Source: Panacagrimonas sp965216845 (GTDB taxonomy: Bacteria; Pseudomonadota; Gammaproteobacteria; Nevskiales; Nevskiaceae). From it: a DNA stretch of 64,000 bases. This document shows, one piece after another, positions 17,400 through 26,510 of the stretch. The notes under the pieces were generated by a model. It was not told the origin of the DNA. It saw nothing but the letters and a program-made list of their open reading frames with translations, and did not search any database. The position numbers and the translations under genes were made by a program. Position 1 is the stretch's first letter, and each line of letters starts with the position of its first letter. The stretch covers positions 3,038,001 to 3,102,000 of the forward strand of contig OZ244200.1 of the NCBI GenBank assembly GCA_965216845.1. Direction: 5' to 3'.

Positions 17400-19168
17400 G
17401 CGCCGCTGGGTGACTGGAATTGCATTTGGTGCAAAGCCGCGTAATGCCCTTGGCGTTGCAACAGCGCCTCATGTTGACCCTGCTCCACCACGACACCGTT
17501 TTGCATGACGGCAATCTGATCGGCCGACTGGATGGTGGACAGTCGATGCGCGATCACCAGCGTGGTGCGGCCGACGCACAGGCGTTCCAAGGCCTCCTGA
17601 ATCAGCCGCTCGGATTCGGTGTCCAGCGCCGAGGTCGCCTCGTCCAGAATCAGGATGGGGGCGTCCTTGAGCAAGGCGCGCGCAATGGCCAGGCGTTGCC
17701 GCTGACCGCCCGACAAGGCCACGCCGTTCTGACCGATGGAGGTTTCAAACCCCTGCGGCAGCTTCTGGATGAACTCCCAGGCATGGGCGGACTTGGCAAC
17801 CTCCATCAAACGCGCCTGGCTGGGTGCTTGCTCCAAGCCGTAGGCGATATTCTGCGCCACACTGCCGGCAAACAACTTCACCTGCTGATCGACCAGGGCG
17901 ATCTGGCTGCGCAGGCTTTGAACGTCGTACTCACGCAGATCGCGCCCATCCAGCAAAATACTGCCGCCATCAGGATCGTAGTAGCGCGGCAGCAGCGACA
18001 GCAGCGTGGACTTGCCGGAACCGGACCGGCCCACCAGCGCCACCGTTTGGCCCGGCTCCACTTTCAGATCCACGCCACCCAGCACCTCGTCCAGTTCATC
18101 GCGATAGCGAAAATGCACAGCGCGAAATTCAATCGCGCCCCGTGCACGCTCGATGCCGAGCTGCCCGCCTTCGGGCTCACGTTGCTGCGCCATGAGCTGG
18201 AAGATATCGGTGGCGGCGGCAATGCCTTTCTGGATTTTTTCGTTGACGCGACTCAGCGCGCGCATGGGGTTCATCACTCCCAGCATCGCGCCGACGAATG
18301 ACACGAAGGTCCCGGGCGTGATCTGCTCAATGGTTTCCGGTCGAGTGGCGAAAAACACGATGCCGGCCACCGCCCAGGCGGCGACGAACTGAATCAGCGC
18401 ATCCGACCCGGCCTTGGTGGCCACCAGCTTCATCGCCAGCCAGCGGGCGCGTTCGTTGACCGCGCCAAAGCGCCGGTTCTCGTAATCCTGCGCGTTGTGG
18501 ATCTTCACCACCCGCTGTCCGGAAACCGTTTCCTCCGCCGCCTGCGCCACGATGCCCATATTGTCCTGAATATGACGCGACACCTTGCGAAAACGCCGGC
18601 TCACATAGCGCACGATCAACGCGATGATGGGCGCCACAATCATGCAGAACGAGGCCAGCTGCCAGTTCAGCCAGAACATCAACCCCACCAGGCCGATGAT
18701 GGTCAGCCCGTCCTTCACCACCGAGGTGAACGCGGTGCTGGCCGCCTCGGCCACCTGATCCACGTGATAGGTCAGCTTGGCGATCAACTGCCCGGTGGAG
18801 ACCTGATCAAAGTAGCGCGTGGGCATGCGCAGCAGTTGGTCGAACAGCTCGCCGCGCAAGGTCTTGACCGTGTTGCGCGCAATCCAGGCCATGCCGTAGG
18901 TGGCGGCGAAGGACGACAGGCCGCGCATGATGAACAGGCCGATGATGGCGAACGGCATCCAGCGAATCACCTCCGGATCGCGCTCCACAAAGCTGCCGTC
19001 CAGCAAGGGCTTCATCAGGCTCATGAAGCCAACTTCGGTTGCCGCCGCCGCCGCCATGCCAATCACCGCCAGCACCAGCACGTGCCAATAACGGCGGGTA
19101 TAGCCCAACAAGCGCCCGTAAACGGCGTAGGGGCGAAAGTCCTGCGTTGCCTGCTGCGCTTCACTCAT
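17396..19168 (-). CDS. msbA: Lipid A export ABC transporter MsbA
   Basis: Homodimeric half-transporter that flips core-lipid A across the inner membrane. From the ATG at 19168 the product is 590 residues, the usual length; an upstream in-frame Met at 19396 would overlap the divergent HIT gene and is rejected. Six membrane segments occupy about residues 20-310. The nucleotide-binding domain shows Walker A GRSGSGKST, Q-loop, signature LSGGQRQRLAIARAL, Walker B ILILDEATSALD and the H-loop VIAHRLSTI. First gene of msbA-lpxK-ycaR-kdsB. Confidence 0.96.
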   Translation of the reverse strand: MSEAQQATQDFRPYAVYGRLLGYTRRYWHVLVLAVIGMAAAAATEVGFMSLMKPLLDGSFVERDPEVIRWMPFAIIGLFIMRGLSSFAATYGMAWIARNTVKTLRGELFDQLLRMPTRYFDQVSTGQLIAKLTYHVDQVAEAASTAFTSVVKDGLTIIGLVGLMFWLNWQLASFCMIVAPIIALIVRYVSRRFRKVSRHIQDNMGIVAQAAEETVSGQRVVKIHNAQDYENRRFGAVNERARWLAMKLVATKAGSDALIQFVAAWAVAGIVFFATRPETIEQITPGTFVSFVGAMLGVMNPMRALSRVNEKIQKGIAAATDIFQLMAQQREPEGGQLGIERARGAIEFRAVHFRYRDELDEVLGGVDLKVEPGQTVALVGRSGSGKSTLLSLLPRYYDPDGGSILLDGRDLREYDVQSLRSQIALVDQQVKLFAGSVAQNIAYGLEQAPSQARLMEVAKSAHAWEFIQKLPQGFETSIGQNGVALSGGQRQRLAIARALLKDAPILILDEATSALDTESERLIQEALERLCVGRTTLVIAHRLSTIQSADQIAVMQNGVVVEQGQHEALLQRQGHYAALHQMQFQSPSGA

Positions 19169-19222
19169 CCGCACGATGTTACTCCGTAAACTATTGCACT
19201 CAACAAATAACGGACTTTTTCG

Positions 19223-19564
19223 ATGAGCAAGACCCTGTTTGAAAAGATCATCGACCGCGAAATTCCGGCGGACATCGTTTTTGAGGATGAGCAATGCCTT
19301 GCGTTTCGCGACATCAATCCCGTCGCGCCCATGCACATCCTGCTCATCCCCAAAAAGCCCATGCCCCGATTGTGTGACGCGCAAGATGCTGACCAAGCCC
19401 TACTCGGTCATCTCATGCTGCAAGCCAACGCCATCGCGGAAAAAGAAGGCTTTGGCGAAGCCTACCGCCTGGTGGTCAACAACGGCGCCGCAGCCGGCCA
19501 ATCCGTGTTTCACCTGCACCTGCACCTCATCGGAGGCCGCCCAATGAAATGGCCTCCGGGGTGA
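19223..19564 (+). CDS. HIT (histidine triad) family nucleotide-binding protein
   Basis: A 113-residue HINT-type phosphoramidase/nucleotide hydrolase. The histidine triad is VFHLHLHLIGG near the C-terminus, and the N-terminal part has the family's FEKIIDREIPADIVFEDE segment and PVAPMHILLIPK. Divergent from msbA with a 54-base gap. Substrates of bacterial HINT proteins are aminoacyl- or lysyl-AMP-like compounds; none can be assigned here. Confidence 0.93.
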   Translation: MSKTLFEKIIDREIPADIVFEDEQCLAFRDINPVAPMHILLIPKKPMPRLCDAQDADQALLGHLMLQANAIAEKEGFGEAYRLVVNNGAAAGQSVFHLHLHLIGGRPMKWPPG

Positions 19565-19611
19565 GCAGCGGTGTGCTTTGAAATGCTCCAGTGGAGCATT
19601 TCAGCCGCTGC
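19565..19611. terminator. Two-tier hairpin downstream of the HIT gene
   Basis: An outer stem GCAGCGG/CCGCTGC encloses an inner stem GAAATGCTCC/GGAGCATTTC. It begins immediately after the HIT stop codon. There is no T-run, so it may be a processing signal or a bidirectional barrier rather than a classical terminator. Confidence 0.5.
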
Positions 19612-19615
19612 GAAC

Positions 19616-19638
19616 GCCCGACCGCTTGCCGGTCGGGC
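19616..19638. repeat. Perfect 9-bp hairpin in HIT/flavoprotein spacer
   Basis: GCCCGACCG and CGGTCGGGC flank a 5-base loop. It directly abuts the first copy of the 31-base direct repeat. Possibly part of a small dispersed palindromic element. Confidence 0.45.
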
Positions 19639-19667
19639 CGGGCACGCCAATTCAGTTCTCAGGCTTC
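19637..19667. repeat. 31-base direct repeat, copy 1
   Basis: Begins GCCGGGCACGCCAAT and matches the copy at 19724-19754 at 28 of 31 positions. The copies are 87 bases apart, in the spacer between two convergent genes. Confidence 0.6.
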
Positions 19668-19723
19668 CTGTCCAGCAATCTGCACGCTCAAAACGACGGT
19701 TCGCCCAGACACTTGTCGTAGGA

Positions 19724-19754
19724 GCCGGGCACGCCAATGCAGTTCTCGGACTTC
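19724..19754. repeat. 31-base direct repeat, copy 2
   Basis: Second copy of the spacer repeat, differing from copy 1 at three positions. The rest of 19565-19820 holds no gene. Confidence 0.6.
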
Positions 19755-19820
19755 TTTTAATACATAAACAGCGCCGCGATCAGCCGAATCTCAATCTGCG
19801 TCAAAAGACTACCGAACGGC

Positions 19821-21002
19821 TTAGCCCCTTCCAGCCTTGTTCAACGCAAACCCCACCAGCCGATCCGCTCCTCGCCTTGCACCGGCGATGTTTCGGGCCA
19901 CCGGCCCTAGCTCCAGCTCCGCCAACGGTCCCGCCGTGAAGATGCGAGGGTGCCACCGCAGGTATCGGTCGACAATCGGATAACCACAGCCGGCGGTGGG
20001 TAATTCGAATTGTTCGACCAGCCGGTCCACCAGCTTTCCACCGGGCCGGTGATCGCAAAATCCCGTCGCGAGCAATATCCGCTCGGCTTGAAAGCTCGCA
20101 CCGCAAGCCAGCTTCACCTTCAGGACGCCGGCACATGGAGTCACCGTTTCCACCTCGCTCTGGTGAAGGTGCAGCCGGCCTTGCTCGACTGCCCGCTCGA
20201 TGGCGGACCCAATGACATCGGAGACCGAGCCGCGATGCCGCGCCTGTGCAATCATCGCGCGTCGCTGCTCGTAATCAGAACTGCGCGCAAACGCCCGCAT
20301 GTACTTGGGCCCCAACCAGCCAGGGTCACTGTCGAATTGATGCACCCGCAGCCGGTGACGCATCACCAGATGCACGAAGACGCCTTGTTCGATCAGCCGC
20401 AAGCTGACTTGCGCGGCTGAAATCCCGCCGCCAACGACGGCCACTTGATCAGCGCAATGCATCGACTGACCGGGTTCGCGGTCAAACAGATGATGAATGG
20501 CAGGATGCGAACGCGCCCATGCCGGTCGCCACGGCTGGTCGCTCAAACCCGTTGCTAAAACGACGCGCCGCGTCTTGCGTACTTTTGCGGTTTCGGACTG
20601 CACCTTCAACCCACCACTGACCGGCGAAATATGCGCGACGGATTCGGCCACATGACAACGATCCAGCCCATATTTGCGAATCACGTAGTCGCTGTGCTGA
20701 TTGAACAAGGCCAGCACGGGCCGATCATAGGGCGGCGCGAACAGGTCGGCCTGTCCGGCTTTGAGCTGGGCCGCGAACCAGCGCAGGGACGATGCCGTCA
20801 GGTCAAGGTGATGAACGATGGGCGATCGCAGGTGGCGCATCCCGGTCGCCGCAGTATTGGCTTTCCAGCGCGCCAGCAACGGCTCAGGGTCCACGATGCG
20901 TATTTGGTCTGGATCAACCCGTGCTTCGGCAATCAGCCGCGCGGCGATATGCACTCCGTGAATTCCGCCGCCGACAACAAGCCACTCGAACATTGCTGGC
21001 AT
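19821..21002 (-). CDS. FAD/NAD(P)-binding flavoprotein, monooxygenase/N-hydroxylase-like
   Basis: A 393-residue flavoprotein with two dinucleotide-binding folds: VVGGGIHGVHIA at about residues 9-20 for FAD and VAVVGGGISAAQVSLRL in the middle for NAD(P). The second half has the ILLATGF motif typical of flavin monooxygenases and related oxidoreductases. Overall it resembles the lysine/ornithine N-hydroxylase-like group, but no siderophore genes are nearby. It is convergent with the HIT gene, and its upstream neighbour on the minus strand is the DUF1499 gene (63-base gap). Function unknown beyond flavin-dependent oxidoreductase. Confidence 0.75.
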   Translation of the reverse strand: MPAMFEWLVVGGGIHGVHIAARLIAEARVDPDQIRIVDPEPLLARWKANTAATGMRHLRSPIVHHLDLTASSLRWFAAQLKAGQADLFAPPYDRPVLALFNQHSDYVIRKYGLDRCHVAESVAHISPVSGGLKVQSETAKVRKTRRVVLATGLSDQPWRPAWARSHPAIHHLFDREPGQSMHCADQVAVVGGGISAAQVSLRLIEQGVFVHLVMRHRLRVHQFDSDPGWLGPKYMRAFARSSDYEQRRAMIAQARHRGSVSDVIGSAIERAVEQGRLHLHQSEVETVTPCAGVLKVKLACGASFQAERILLATGFCDHRPGGKLVDRLVEQFELPTAGCGYPIVDRYLRWHPRIFTAGPLAELELGPVARNIAGARRGADRLVGFALNKAGRG

Positions 21003-21065
21003 CGCTCAGGCAAGTGCTTCTGCTCGACGCGGTGAGCACACCACGGTCTTCGGCCCCAGCAGCGG

Positions 21066-21512
21066 CTAGGGCGACTGCAATTGCAACCGCAGATCCTCAA
21101 CGCGCTGGCGGTTGACCCCGAAGTCGTTGTAACCAAAGCGGGAGATCGAGCGCACGTCCACGCGTCCAGCCTCGCCAAGCAAGACCTCCACATCATCGTG
21201 ATAACGCATCAGCGGGGTGACGAATACCGCATGCAGATAGCCTTCCGACTCATTTCTGATTTCGCCACCCATGGCTTGCAGCGCGGCGGTGAGCGTTTCC
21301 ATTGGCGCACTTTGCTTCGCGGACAGGGTCAATGGCGCAATCCGATGCACCCCGCCTTCGGCGACGGAGGACACGCAACTGGGACGCGCCGGACAAGCGG
21401 CGAACTCACCGGTCTTGGCATACAGATGCCCCGGTTCGCGCACGGTTTGCACCACGCCCACCGCAACAGCCAGCACCGCAACGATCACAATCATTCTGGT
21501 CAGCCTTTTCAC
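21066..21512 (-). CDS. DUF1499 family protein
   Basis: A 148-residue protein with an N-terminal membrane segment (IVIVAVLAVAVGVVQTV) that could be an anchor or uncleaved signal. The DUF1499 core follows: CPARPSCVSSVA, later IRNESEGYLHAVFVTPLMRYHDDVEVLL and VDVRSISRFGYNDFGVNRQRVEDLRLQL. Family function is unknown. Its start overlaps the stop of the M23 peptidase gene by four bases, so both are probably co-translated from the gltX-thrS transcript. Confidence 0.85.
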   Translation of the reverse strand: MKRLTRMIVIVAVLAVAVGVVQTVREPGHLYAKTGEFAACPARPSCVSSVAEGGVHRIAPLTLSAKQSAPMETLTAALQAMGGEIRNESEGYLHAVFVTPLMRYHDDVEVLLGEAGRVDVRSISRFGYNDFGVNRQRVEDLRLQLQSP

Positions 21513-22345
21513 CGTTTTTCCCCTTTCTCAATCGGGCGGGATTCCACCAGCAGGGACGGGTCCAGCCTGACATCGAACCAGTTGGCTCGCCAGCACAAAT
21601 GCGGGCCGGTCGCGCGGCCGGTGGCGCCGACCCGGCCGATCACCTCGCCTTTGGAAACCTTGTCCCCCACCGCTACGTCCAGTTGCGACAGATGCAGGTA
21701 AGTGGTGGAAACGCCGTGGCCGTGATCCAGAATCACGGTGCCGCCGGTGTAGTACAGATCCTTCTCCGCCATGCTTACGCTGGCATCGGCTGGCGCCTTG
21801 ATGGGCGTACCCTTGGGCGCGGCCATGTCAATGCCGAAGTGCGGTCGTTTGGGCGTGCCATTCAACACCCGCCGACTGCCGAACACGCCGGTAATTCTGG
21901 CCGAGATCGGCCAGCGGAAGCCGCCGCTGAAATGGGCGAAGTCCGATTCCACCGCGCGTGCTTTTTTCACCAGGGCCGCGTCGCGACCGATGCGATCGAG
22001 CACGTTTTGCGGCGGATTGACCATGGCACCGGGCAGGCCGCTGATGCGTTGTTCGTCGTATTGCCGCGCCTGCACCGCGAATTCCTTGCGCAAGACCTGA
22101 CCGTCCGCCGAATCAAGCCGCAGCTCGGCCGCGGGCGGCGCCTCATAGTGCAATCCGAAAACAAAATCACCGTTTTCCGACACGCGCAGCGCCTCGCCGT
22201 TGAAAGACACCTGCGTCCCCGGCGCGGTTTTTCCGACGATCAGCCCGCCCTGTTGCCAGCTTCCGGAAAGCTGCAAGGGGATGTCGGCGGCGCTCGCGGC
22301 CATCGACAACCCGGCCGCGACCATCACCGCAAGCCAGCGGCTCAC
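21509..22345 (-). CDS. M23 family metallopeptidase (LytM domain)
   Basis: A 278-residue secreted or periplasmic protein with a signal peptide (WLAVMVAAGLSMAASA), a middle domain of about 100 residues, and a C-terminal LytM/peptidase M23 domain. Zinc ligands are visible as H-x3-D in HFGIDMAAPKGTPI and the HGH pair in DHGHGVSTTYLHLS. Such enzymes cut peptidoglycan cross-bridges or activate amidases. The start overlaps the thrS stop by four bases and the end overlaps the DUF1499 start by four bases, an unusual coupling to a synthetase gene. Confidence 0.9.
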   Translation of the reverse strand: MSRWLAVMVAAGLSMAASAADIPLQLSGSWQQGGLIVGKTAPGTQVSFNGEALRVSENGDFVFGLHYEAPPAAELRLDSADGQVLRKEFAVQARQYDEQRISGLPGAMVNPPQNVLDRIGRDAALVKKARAVESDFAHFSGGFRWPISARITGVFGSRRVLNGTPKRPHFGIDMAAPKGTPIKAPADASVSMAEKDLYYTGGTVILDHGHGVSTTYLHLSQLDVAVGDKVSKGEVIGRVGATGRATGPHLCWRANWFDVRLDPSLLVESRPIEKGEKR

Positions 22346-24267
22346 CGCTGCTCCGCGCTCAGCGCCTCGATGGCCTGTTCCAGCGTCAGCGTCTGTTGCT
22401 GCTTCTGCCCCAGGCGACGCAAGGTCAGCGTGCCCTCGTCGGCTTCCTTGCGCCCCACCACCGCGATCACCGGAATCTTCTGATTGGAGTGCTCGCGGAT
22501 CTTGTAGTTGATCTTCTCGTTTCTGAGATCGGTTTCGGCGCGGATGCCGACGGCTTTGAGCGCCTTGCAGGCTTGTTCGGCGTAGTCATTGGCGTCCGAC
22601 ACGATGGGCGCCACCACCACCTGCACCGGCGACAGCCAGAACGGCAGGGCGCCGGCGTATTGTTCGATCAGAATGCCGATGAAGCGCTCCAGCGAGCCCA
22701 GAATCGCCCGATGCAACATCACCGGGCGCTGCGCGGAGCCGTCCTCGGCGATGTATTCGGCCTTGAAGCGTTCCGGCAGATTGAAATCCACCTGCACGGT
22801 GCCGCATTGCCAGCCGCGACCGATGGCGTCGTACAGGGTGAATTCCAGCTTGGGGCCGTAAAAGGCGCCGTCACCTTCGCTGATGGAGAAATCCGCGCCC
22901 ATTGCCTCGCAGGCTTGTTTAAGCTCGGCTTCGGCCCGGTCCCACATCGCATCGTCGCCAATCCGCTTTTCCGGTCGGGTGGCCAGCCGCACCTCGACCT
23001 TGTCGAAGCCCAACTCACGGTACATCTCAAAAATCAGCTGACCGGCGTTGGCCGCCTCGGCGGGCATCTGTTCCGGCGTACAGAAGATGTGCGCGTCGTC
23101 CATGATGAAACCGCGCACCCGCATCAGGCCGTGCAAGGCGCCGCTGGGCTCATAGCGGTGACAGGCGCCGAACTCGGCCATGCGCAGCGGCAGATCACGA
23201 TAAGACTTGGTGCCCTGATTGAAGATCTGCACGTGACCGGGACAGTTCATGGGCTTGACCGCCAGCATCGACTTGCGCGATTCGCCCTCGTCCACCTCGG
23301 CGATGAACATGTTCTGCCGATACCAGTCCCAGTGGCCGGAGGTTTCCCACAGCTTGCGATCCATCAGCAGCGGGGTTTTCACCTCCACATAATCGTTGGC
23401 GGCGATCTTTTCCCGCACATAACGTTCCAGGGTGCGGAACAGGGTGTAACCGCGCGGGTGCCAGAACACCTGGCCCACCGCCTCGTCCTGAATATGGAAC
23501 AGATCCAGTGCGCGCCCGAGCTTGCGGTGATCGCGCTTTTCGGCCTCTTCCACCATCTTCAGATAGGCCTTCAACTCGGCCTCGGTGGCGAAGGCCACGC
23601 CATAGATGCGCTGCAACTGCGCGTTGTTGGCATCGCCGCGCCAGTAGGCGCCGGACACCTTGGTCAGCTTGAAGGCACTGCCCAGCCGCCCGGTGGACGG
23701 CAGATGCGGCCCCAGACACATGTCCAGCCAGTCCTCGCCCTGCTTGTAGATGCTCAGGGTTTCATCAGGGTCCAGACCTTCCTTGATCCACTCCGCCTTG
23801 AAGCTTTCGCCGCTTTTCTCGAAGTGGCTCACGGCCTGCTCGTGCGGCCATTCCTCACGCGTGATGGGCAGATCGCGTTTGACGATGTGCCGCATGCGCT
23901 GCTCGATGGTTTGCAGATCAGCCTCGGTGAACGGCGTATCGCGTGCAAAGTCGTAGTAGAAGCCCACCTCGGTGGCCGGGCCAAAGGTGATCTGGGTGCC
24001 CGGGAACAGCTCCTGCACCGCCTGCGCCATGATGTGGGCGGCGTCATGACGGATCACCTCCAGCGCTTCGGGCTGATCGCGGGTGACGATGCTGATCTGC
24101 GCGTCCTGACTGATCGGCCGGGTCAGATCCCACAGCTCGCCGTTGACCTTGATGACGGCGGCCTTTTTGGCCAGCCCCGGAGAAATGCCCTTGGCAATCT
24201 CCAGGCCGCTGACCGGCGCCTCGAATGATTTGTGATTGCCGTCGGGAAAGGTGATTTGAATGCTCAT
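22342..24267 (-). CDS. thrS: Threonine--tRNA ligase
   Basis: Class II aminoacyl-tRNA synthetase of 641 residues from the ATG at 24267. Domain order is TGS (MSIQITFPDGNHKSF), the editing domain with HDAAHIMAQAV, the catalytic core with the zinc-ligand Cys in VKPMNCPGHVQIF and motif 2 RMAEFGACHRYEPSG, and the C-terminal anticodon-binding domain. A longer in-frame start at 24495 would overlap gltX extensively and is rejected. The gltX stop overlaps the thrS ATG by four bases. The usual downstream partners infC-rpmI-rplT are not here. Confidence 0.96.
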   Translation of the reverse strand: MSIQITFPDGNHKSFEAPVSGLEIAKGISPGLAKKAAVIKVNGELWDLTRPISQDAQISIVTRDQPEALEVIRHDAAHIMAQAVQELFPGTQITFGPATEVGFYYDFARDTPFTEADLQTIEQRMRHIVKRDLPITREEWPHEQAVSHFEKSGESFKAEWIKEGLDPDETLSIYKQGEDWLDMCLGPHLPSTGRLGSAFKLTKVSGAYWRGDANNAQLQRIYGVAFATEAELKAYLKMVEEAEKRDHRKLGRALDLFHIQDEAVGQVFWHPRGYTLFRTLERYVREKIAANDYVEVKTPLLMDRKLWETSGHWDWYRQNMFIAEVDEGESRKSMLAVKPMNCPGHVQIFNQGTKSYRDLPLRMAEFGACHRYEPSGALHGLMRVRGFIMDDAHIFCTPEQMPAEAANAGQLIFEMYRELGFDKVEVRLATRPEKRIGDDAMWDRAEAELKQACEAMGADFSISEGDGAFYGPKLEFTLYDAIGRGWQCGTVQVDFNLPERFKAEYIAEDGSAQRPVMLHRAILGSLERFIGILIEQYAGALPFWLSPVQVVVAPIVSDANDYAEQACKALKAVGIRAETDLRNEKINYKIREHSNQKIPVIAVVGRKEADEGTLTLRRLGQKQQQTLTLEQAIEALSAEQR

Positions 24268-25712
24268 GTTTGCGAATTGGAATCGGTTAAGGAACGGGAT
24301 TGCGCGTACTCGATGGCGGTCTTCAACCGCGCGAGCGTTCGCGTCCTGTTCATGAGCTCCAGCGTGATTCCCAGCGGCGGAGAAACCGCCTTGCCGATCA
24401 GCGCCACACGCGTCGGCTGTGCCAGTTTTCCAAGCTTGATATCCAGCGCTGCGCATACCGCTTTGGCCGTTGCCTCGATCGCCTCTGCGTTCCACGCCAC
24501 CTGTTCCGACAGCCGATCGGAAAACACCTGCAGATAGCCCCCGGTCTCAGCGCTGAGGTGCTTGGCAGCGTCCTTGGCGTCGTATGGATCCGCGGGCAAT
24601 TCGGAGAAGTAGGGTCGAGCCTTCTCGGCCATCTCCACCAGCGTTTTGCAGCGATCACGATACTGCTCGATCACCTTCTCCAGATTCGGGCCGCGCATGG
24701 GATCGAGGCCAATGCGCCGCAGATGCCATTCAAGCTCTGGCGCAATCAGCGCCGGATCGGTGGCCTTCAGATACTGCTGGTTGACCCAGTGCGCTTTTTC
24801 CATGTCAAAGCGCGCGGCCGACGGCGTAACGTGATCAAAGTCGAACTTTTCGATCATCTCCTGGCGGCTGAACAACTCCTGATCACCATGACTCCAGCCC
24901 AGACGCACCAGGTAATTGCAAAGCGCTTCGGGCATGAAACCCATGGCGCGATATTCCATCACCCCCAGCGCACCGTGGCGCTTGGACAGCTTGGCGCCGT
25001 CCGCGCCCAGAATCATGGAAACATGCGCGTATTGCGGCGGCGTGGCGCCCAGCGCCTTGAGAATGTTGATCTGGCGCGGCGTGTTGTTGACGTGATCGTC
25101 CCCGCGCACCACATGGGTGATGCCCATGTCCATGTCGTCCACCACCACGCAGAAGTTGTAGGTCGGCGTGCCGTCGGCGCGGGCAATGATCAGGTCATCC
25201 ATCTCCGCGTTGGAAAAGCGGATCGGCCCCTTGATCAAATCCTCCAGCACCACCTCGCCTTCCAATGGATTGCGGAAGCGAATCACCGGGGAAACACCTT
25301 CGGGTGGCGGCGGCAAGCTCTTGCCCGGCTCCGGTCGCCAGCGTCCGTCATAGCGCGGTTTGCGCTTCTGCGCTTGCTGTTCGGCGCGCAACTGATCCAA
25401 CTCTTGCTTGCTGGCGTAACAGCGGTAAGCCTTGCCCGCTGCCAGCAGTTCCTCGATCAATTCCCGGTAACGGTCAATCCGCTGGGTTTGATAAATCGGC
25501 TCGACGTCGGATTTCAATCCGAGCCACTGCATCCCCTCGAGAATCGCATCCACCGCCGCCTGTGTGCTGCGTTCACGGTCGGTATCCTCCACGCGCAGCA
25601 CGAACCGGCCACCGTGGCGTTTGGCGTAAAGATAGGAAAACAGAGCGGTCCTGGCACCACCAATATGCAAAAAACCGGTGGGGCTGGGGGCAAAACGGGT
25701 GACGACGGACAT
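24264..25712 (-). CDS. gltX: Glutamate--tRNA ligase
   Basis: Class I synthetase, 482 residues. The HIGH-type motif appears as FAPSPTGFLHIGGARTALF and the KMSKS-type loop as DGAKLSKRHGALGV. The C-terminal region is the helical anticodon-binding domain. The protein could charge tRNA-Glu only or also tRNA-Gln; no gatCAB genes are visible to decide. It is the first gene of a four-gene chain (gltX-thrS-M23-DUF1499) in which every junction is a four-base overlap, and is divergent from hisI. Confidence 0.96.
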   Translation of the reverse strand: MSVVTRFAPSPTGFLHIGGARTALFSYLYAKRHGGRFVLRVEDTDRERSTQAAVDAILEGMQWLGLKSDVEPIYQTQRIDRYRELIEELLAAGKAYRCYASKQELDQLRAEQQAQKRKPRYDGRWRPEPGKSLPPPPEGVSPVIRFRNPLEGEVVLEDLIKGPIRFSNAEMDDLIIARADGTPTYNFCVVVDDMDMGITHVVRGDDHVNNTPRQINILKALGATPPQYAHVSMILGADGAKLSKRHGALGVMEYRAMGFMPEALCNYLVRLGWSHGDQELFSRQEMIEKFDFDHVTPSAARFDMEKAHWVNQQYLKATDPALIAPELEWHLRRIGLDPMRGPNLEKVIEQYRDRCKTLVEMAEKARPYFSELPADPYDAKDAAKHLSAETGGYLQVFSDRLSEQVAWNAEAIEATAKAVCAALDIKLGKLAQPTRVALIGKAVSPPLGITLELMNRTRTLARLKTAIEYAQSRSLTDSNSQT

Positions 25713-25835
25713 GAGCGGCAGCGATTTGATCAGCCGCTGATTCTAGCTCAGGGTCGGCCCATCCAGACTTGAATTGGCGTGCCGGCCCCCAAGCTTGTGG
25801 GACAATACGCTTCTTTCGCGGCTTGATGGTTGGTC

Positions 25836-26312
25836 ATGAGCAAATCTGTAGAGTTTTCCCGTCGCATCAGTATTGAACAGGTTGAAGAAGGCACCGAACT
25901 GGCGCCCAAGTTCGACGAGCATGGTCTGATCCCCTGCGTCACCACCGCCGCCGGCACTGGTGAGGTATTGATGCTGGGCTATATGAATGAAGAAGCGCTG
26001 AAGAAAACCATCCAGACCGGCGAGGCGCATTACTGGAGCCGCAGCCGCAAAGTCCTGTGGCACAAAGGCGCCACCAGCGGTCTGGTGCAAAAGATCGTCG
26101 AACTGCGGATCGACGATGATCAGGACGCGGTTTGGCTGCGCGTTGAAATCCCCGGCGACGCCAGCTGTCACGTGGGTTATCGGTCCTGTTTCTACCGCTC
26201 CGTGCCAACCGGCGAAGGGGCTCCAGATCACGAACTGAAGTTCGAAGAAAACGAAAAGTCCTTCGACCCCAAAGCCGTCTACGGCGACGCGCCCAACCCG
26301 ACACAACTCTAG
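25836..26312 (+). CDS. hisI: Phosphoribosyl-AMP cyclohydrolase
   Basis: Third step of histidine synthesis, opening the adenine ring of PR-AMP. The 158-residue product contains VLMLGYMNEEAL, HYWSRSRKVLWHKGATSG, the Asp-rich metal site ELRIDDDQDAVW and the zinc cysteines in GDASCHVGYRSCFYR. It is monofunctional, with no HisE domain, and has a C-terminal extension of about 30 residues. A TTG two codons upstream is possible; the ATG at 25836 is preferred. It stands alone, without other his genes, divergent from gltX and convergent with the BVMO gene. Confidence 0.93.
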   Translation: MSKSVEFSRRISIEQVEEGTELAPKFDEHGLIPCVTTAAGTGEVLMLGYMNEEALKKTIQTGEAHYWSRSRKVLWHKGATSGLVQKIVELRIDDDQDAVWLRVEIPGDASCHVGYRSCFYRSVPTGEGAPDHELKFEENEKSFDPKAVYGDAPNPTQL

Positions 26313-26445
26313 CTCGTCGTCTTCAGGTGCTGCCCCGGACAAAGCCGCTGCTCAAGTCAAGCAAGGCGGTATCGGCTGCAACCTTGCGCCGAAGCTGCGG
26401 ATCGCCCGGATCGCAAACATTCGTCTGCTGACCGCGGCGGAGTCC

Positions 26446-26478
26446 GGGGGCCAGGCACCTGGCAGACCCTCGGCCCCC
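26446..26478. terminator. Hairpin between hisI and BVMO-1
   Basis: An outer stem GGGGGCC/GGCCCCC (7 bp) encloses GCCAGG-CA-CCTGGC. Located between two convergent genes, it may end both transcripts; no clear T-run is present. The rest of the 198-base spacer shows nothing else. Confidence 0.4.
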
Positions 26479-26510
26479 TTCAGCTTGCAATCATCCCACC
26501 CTCAAGGGGC

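Noticed and set aside
19637..19754. Direct repeats as a minimal CRISPR
   Set aside because: Only two copies, imperfect, with no cas genes and a spacer that itself contains unrelated sequence of unsuitable size.
22396..24228. 610-residue plus-strand frame opposite thrS
   Set aside because: Shadow of thrS, with low-complexity composition.
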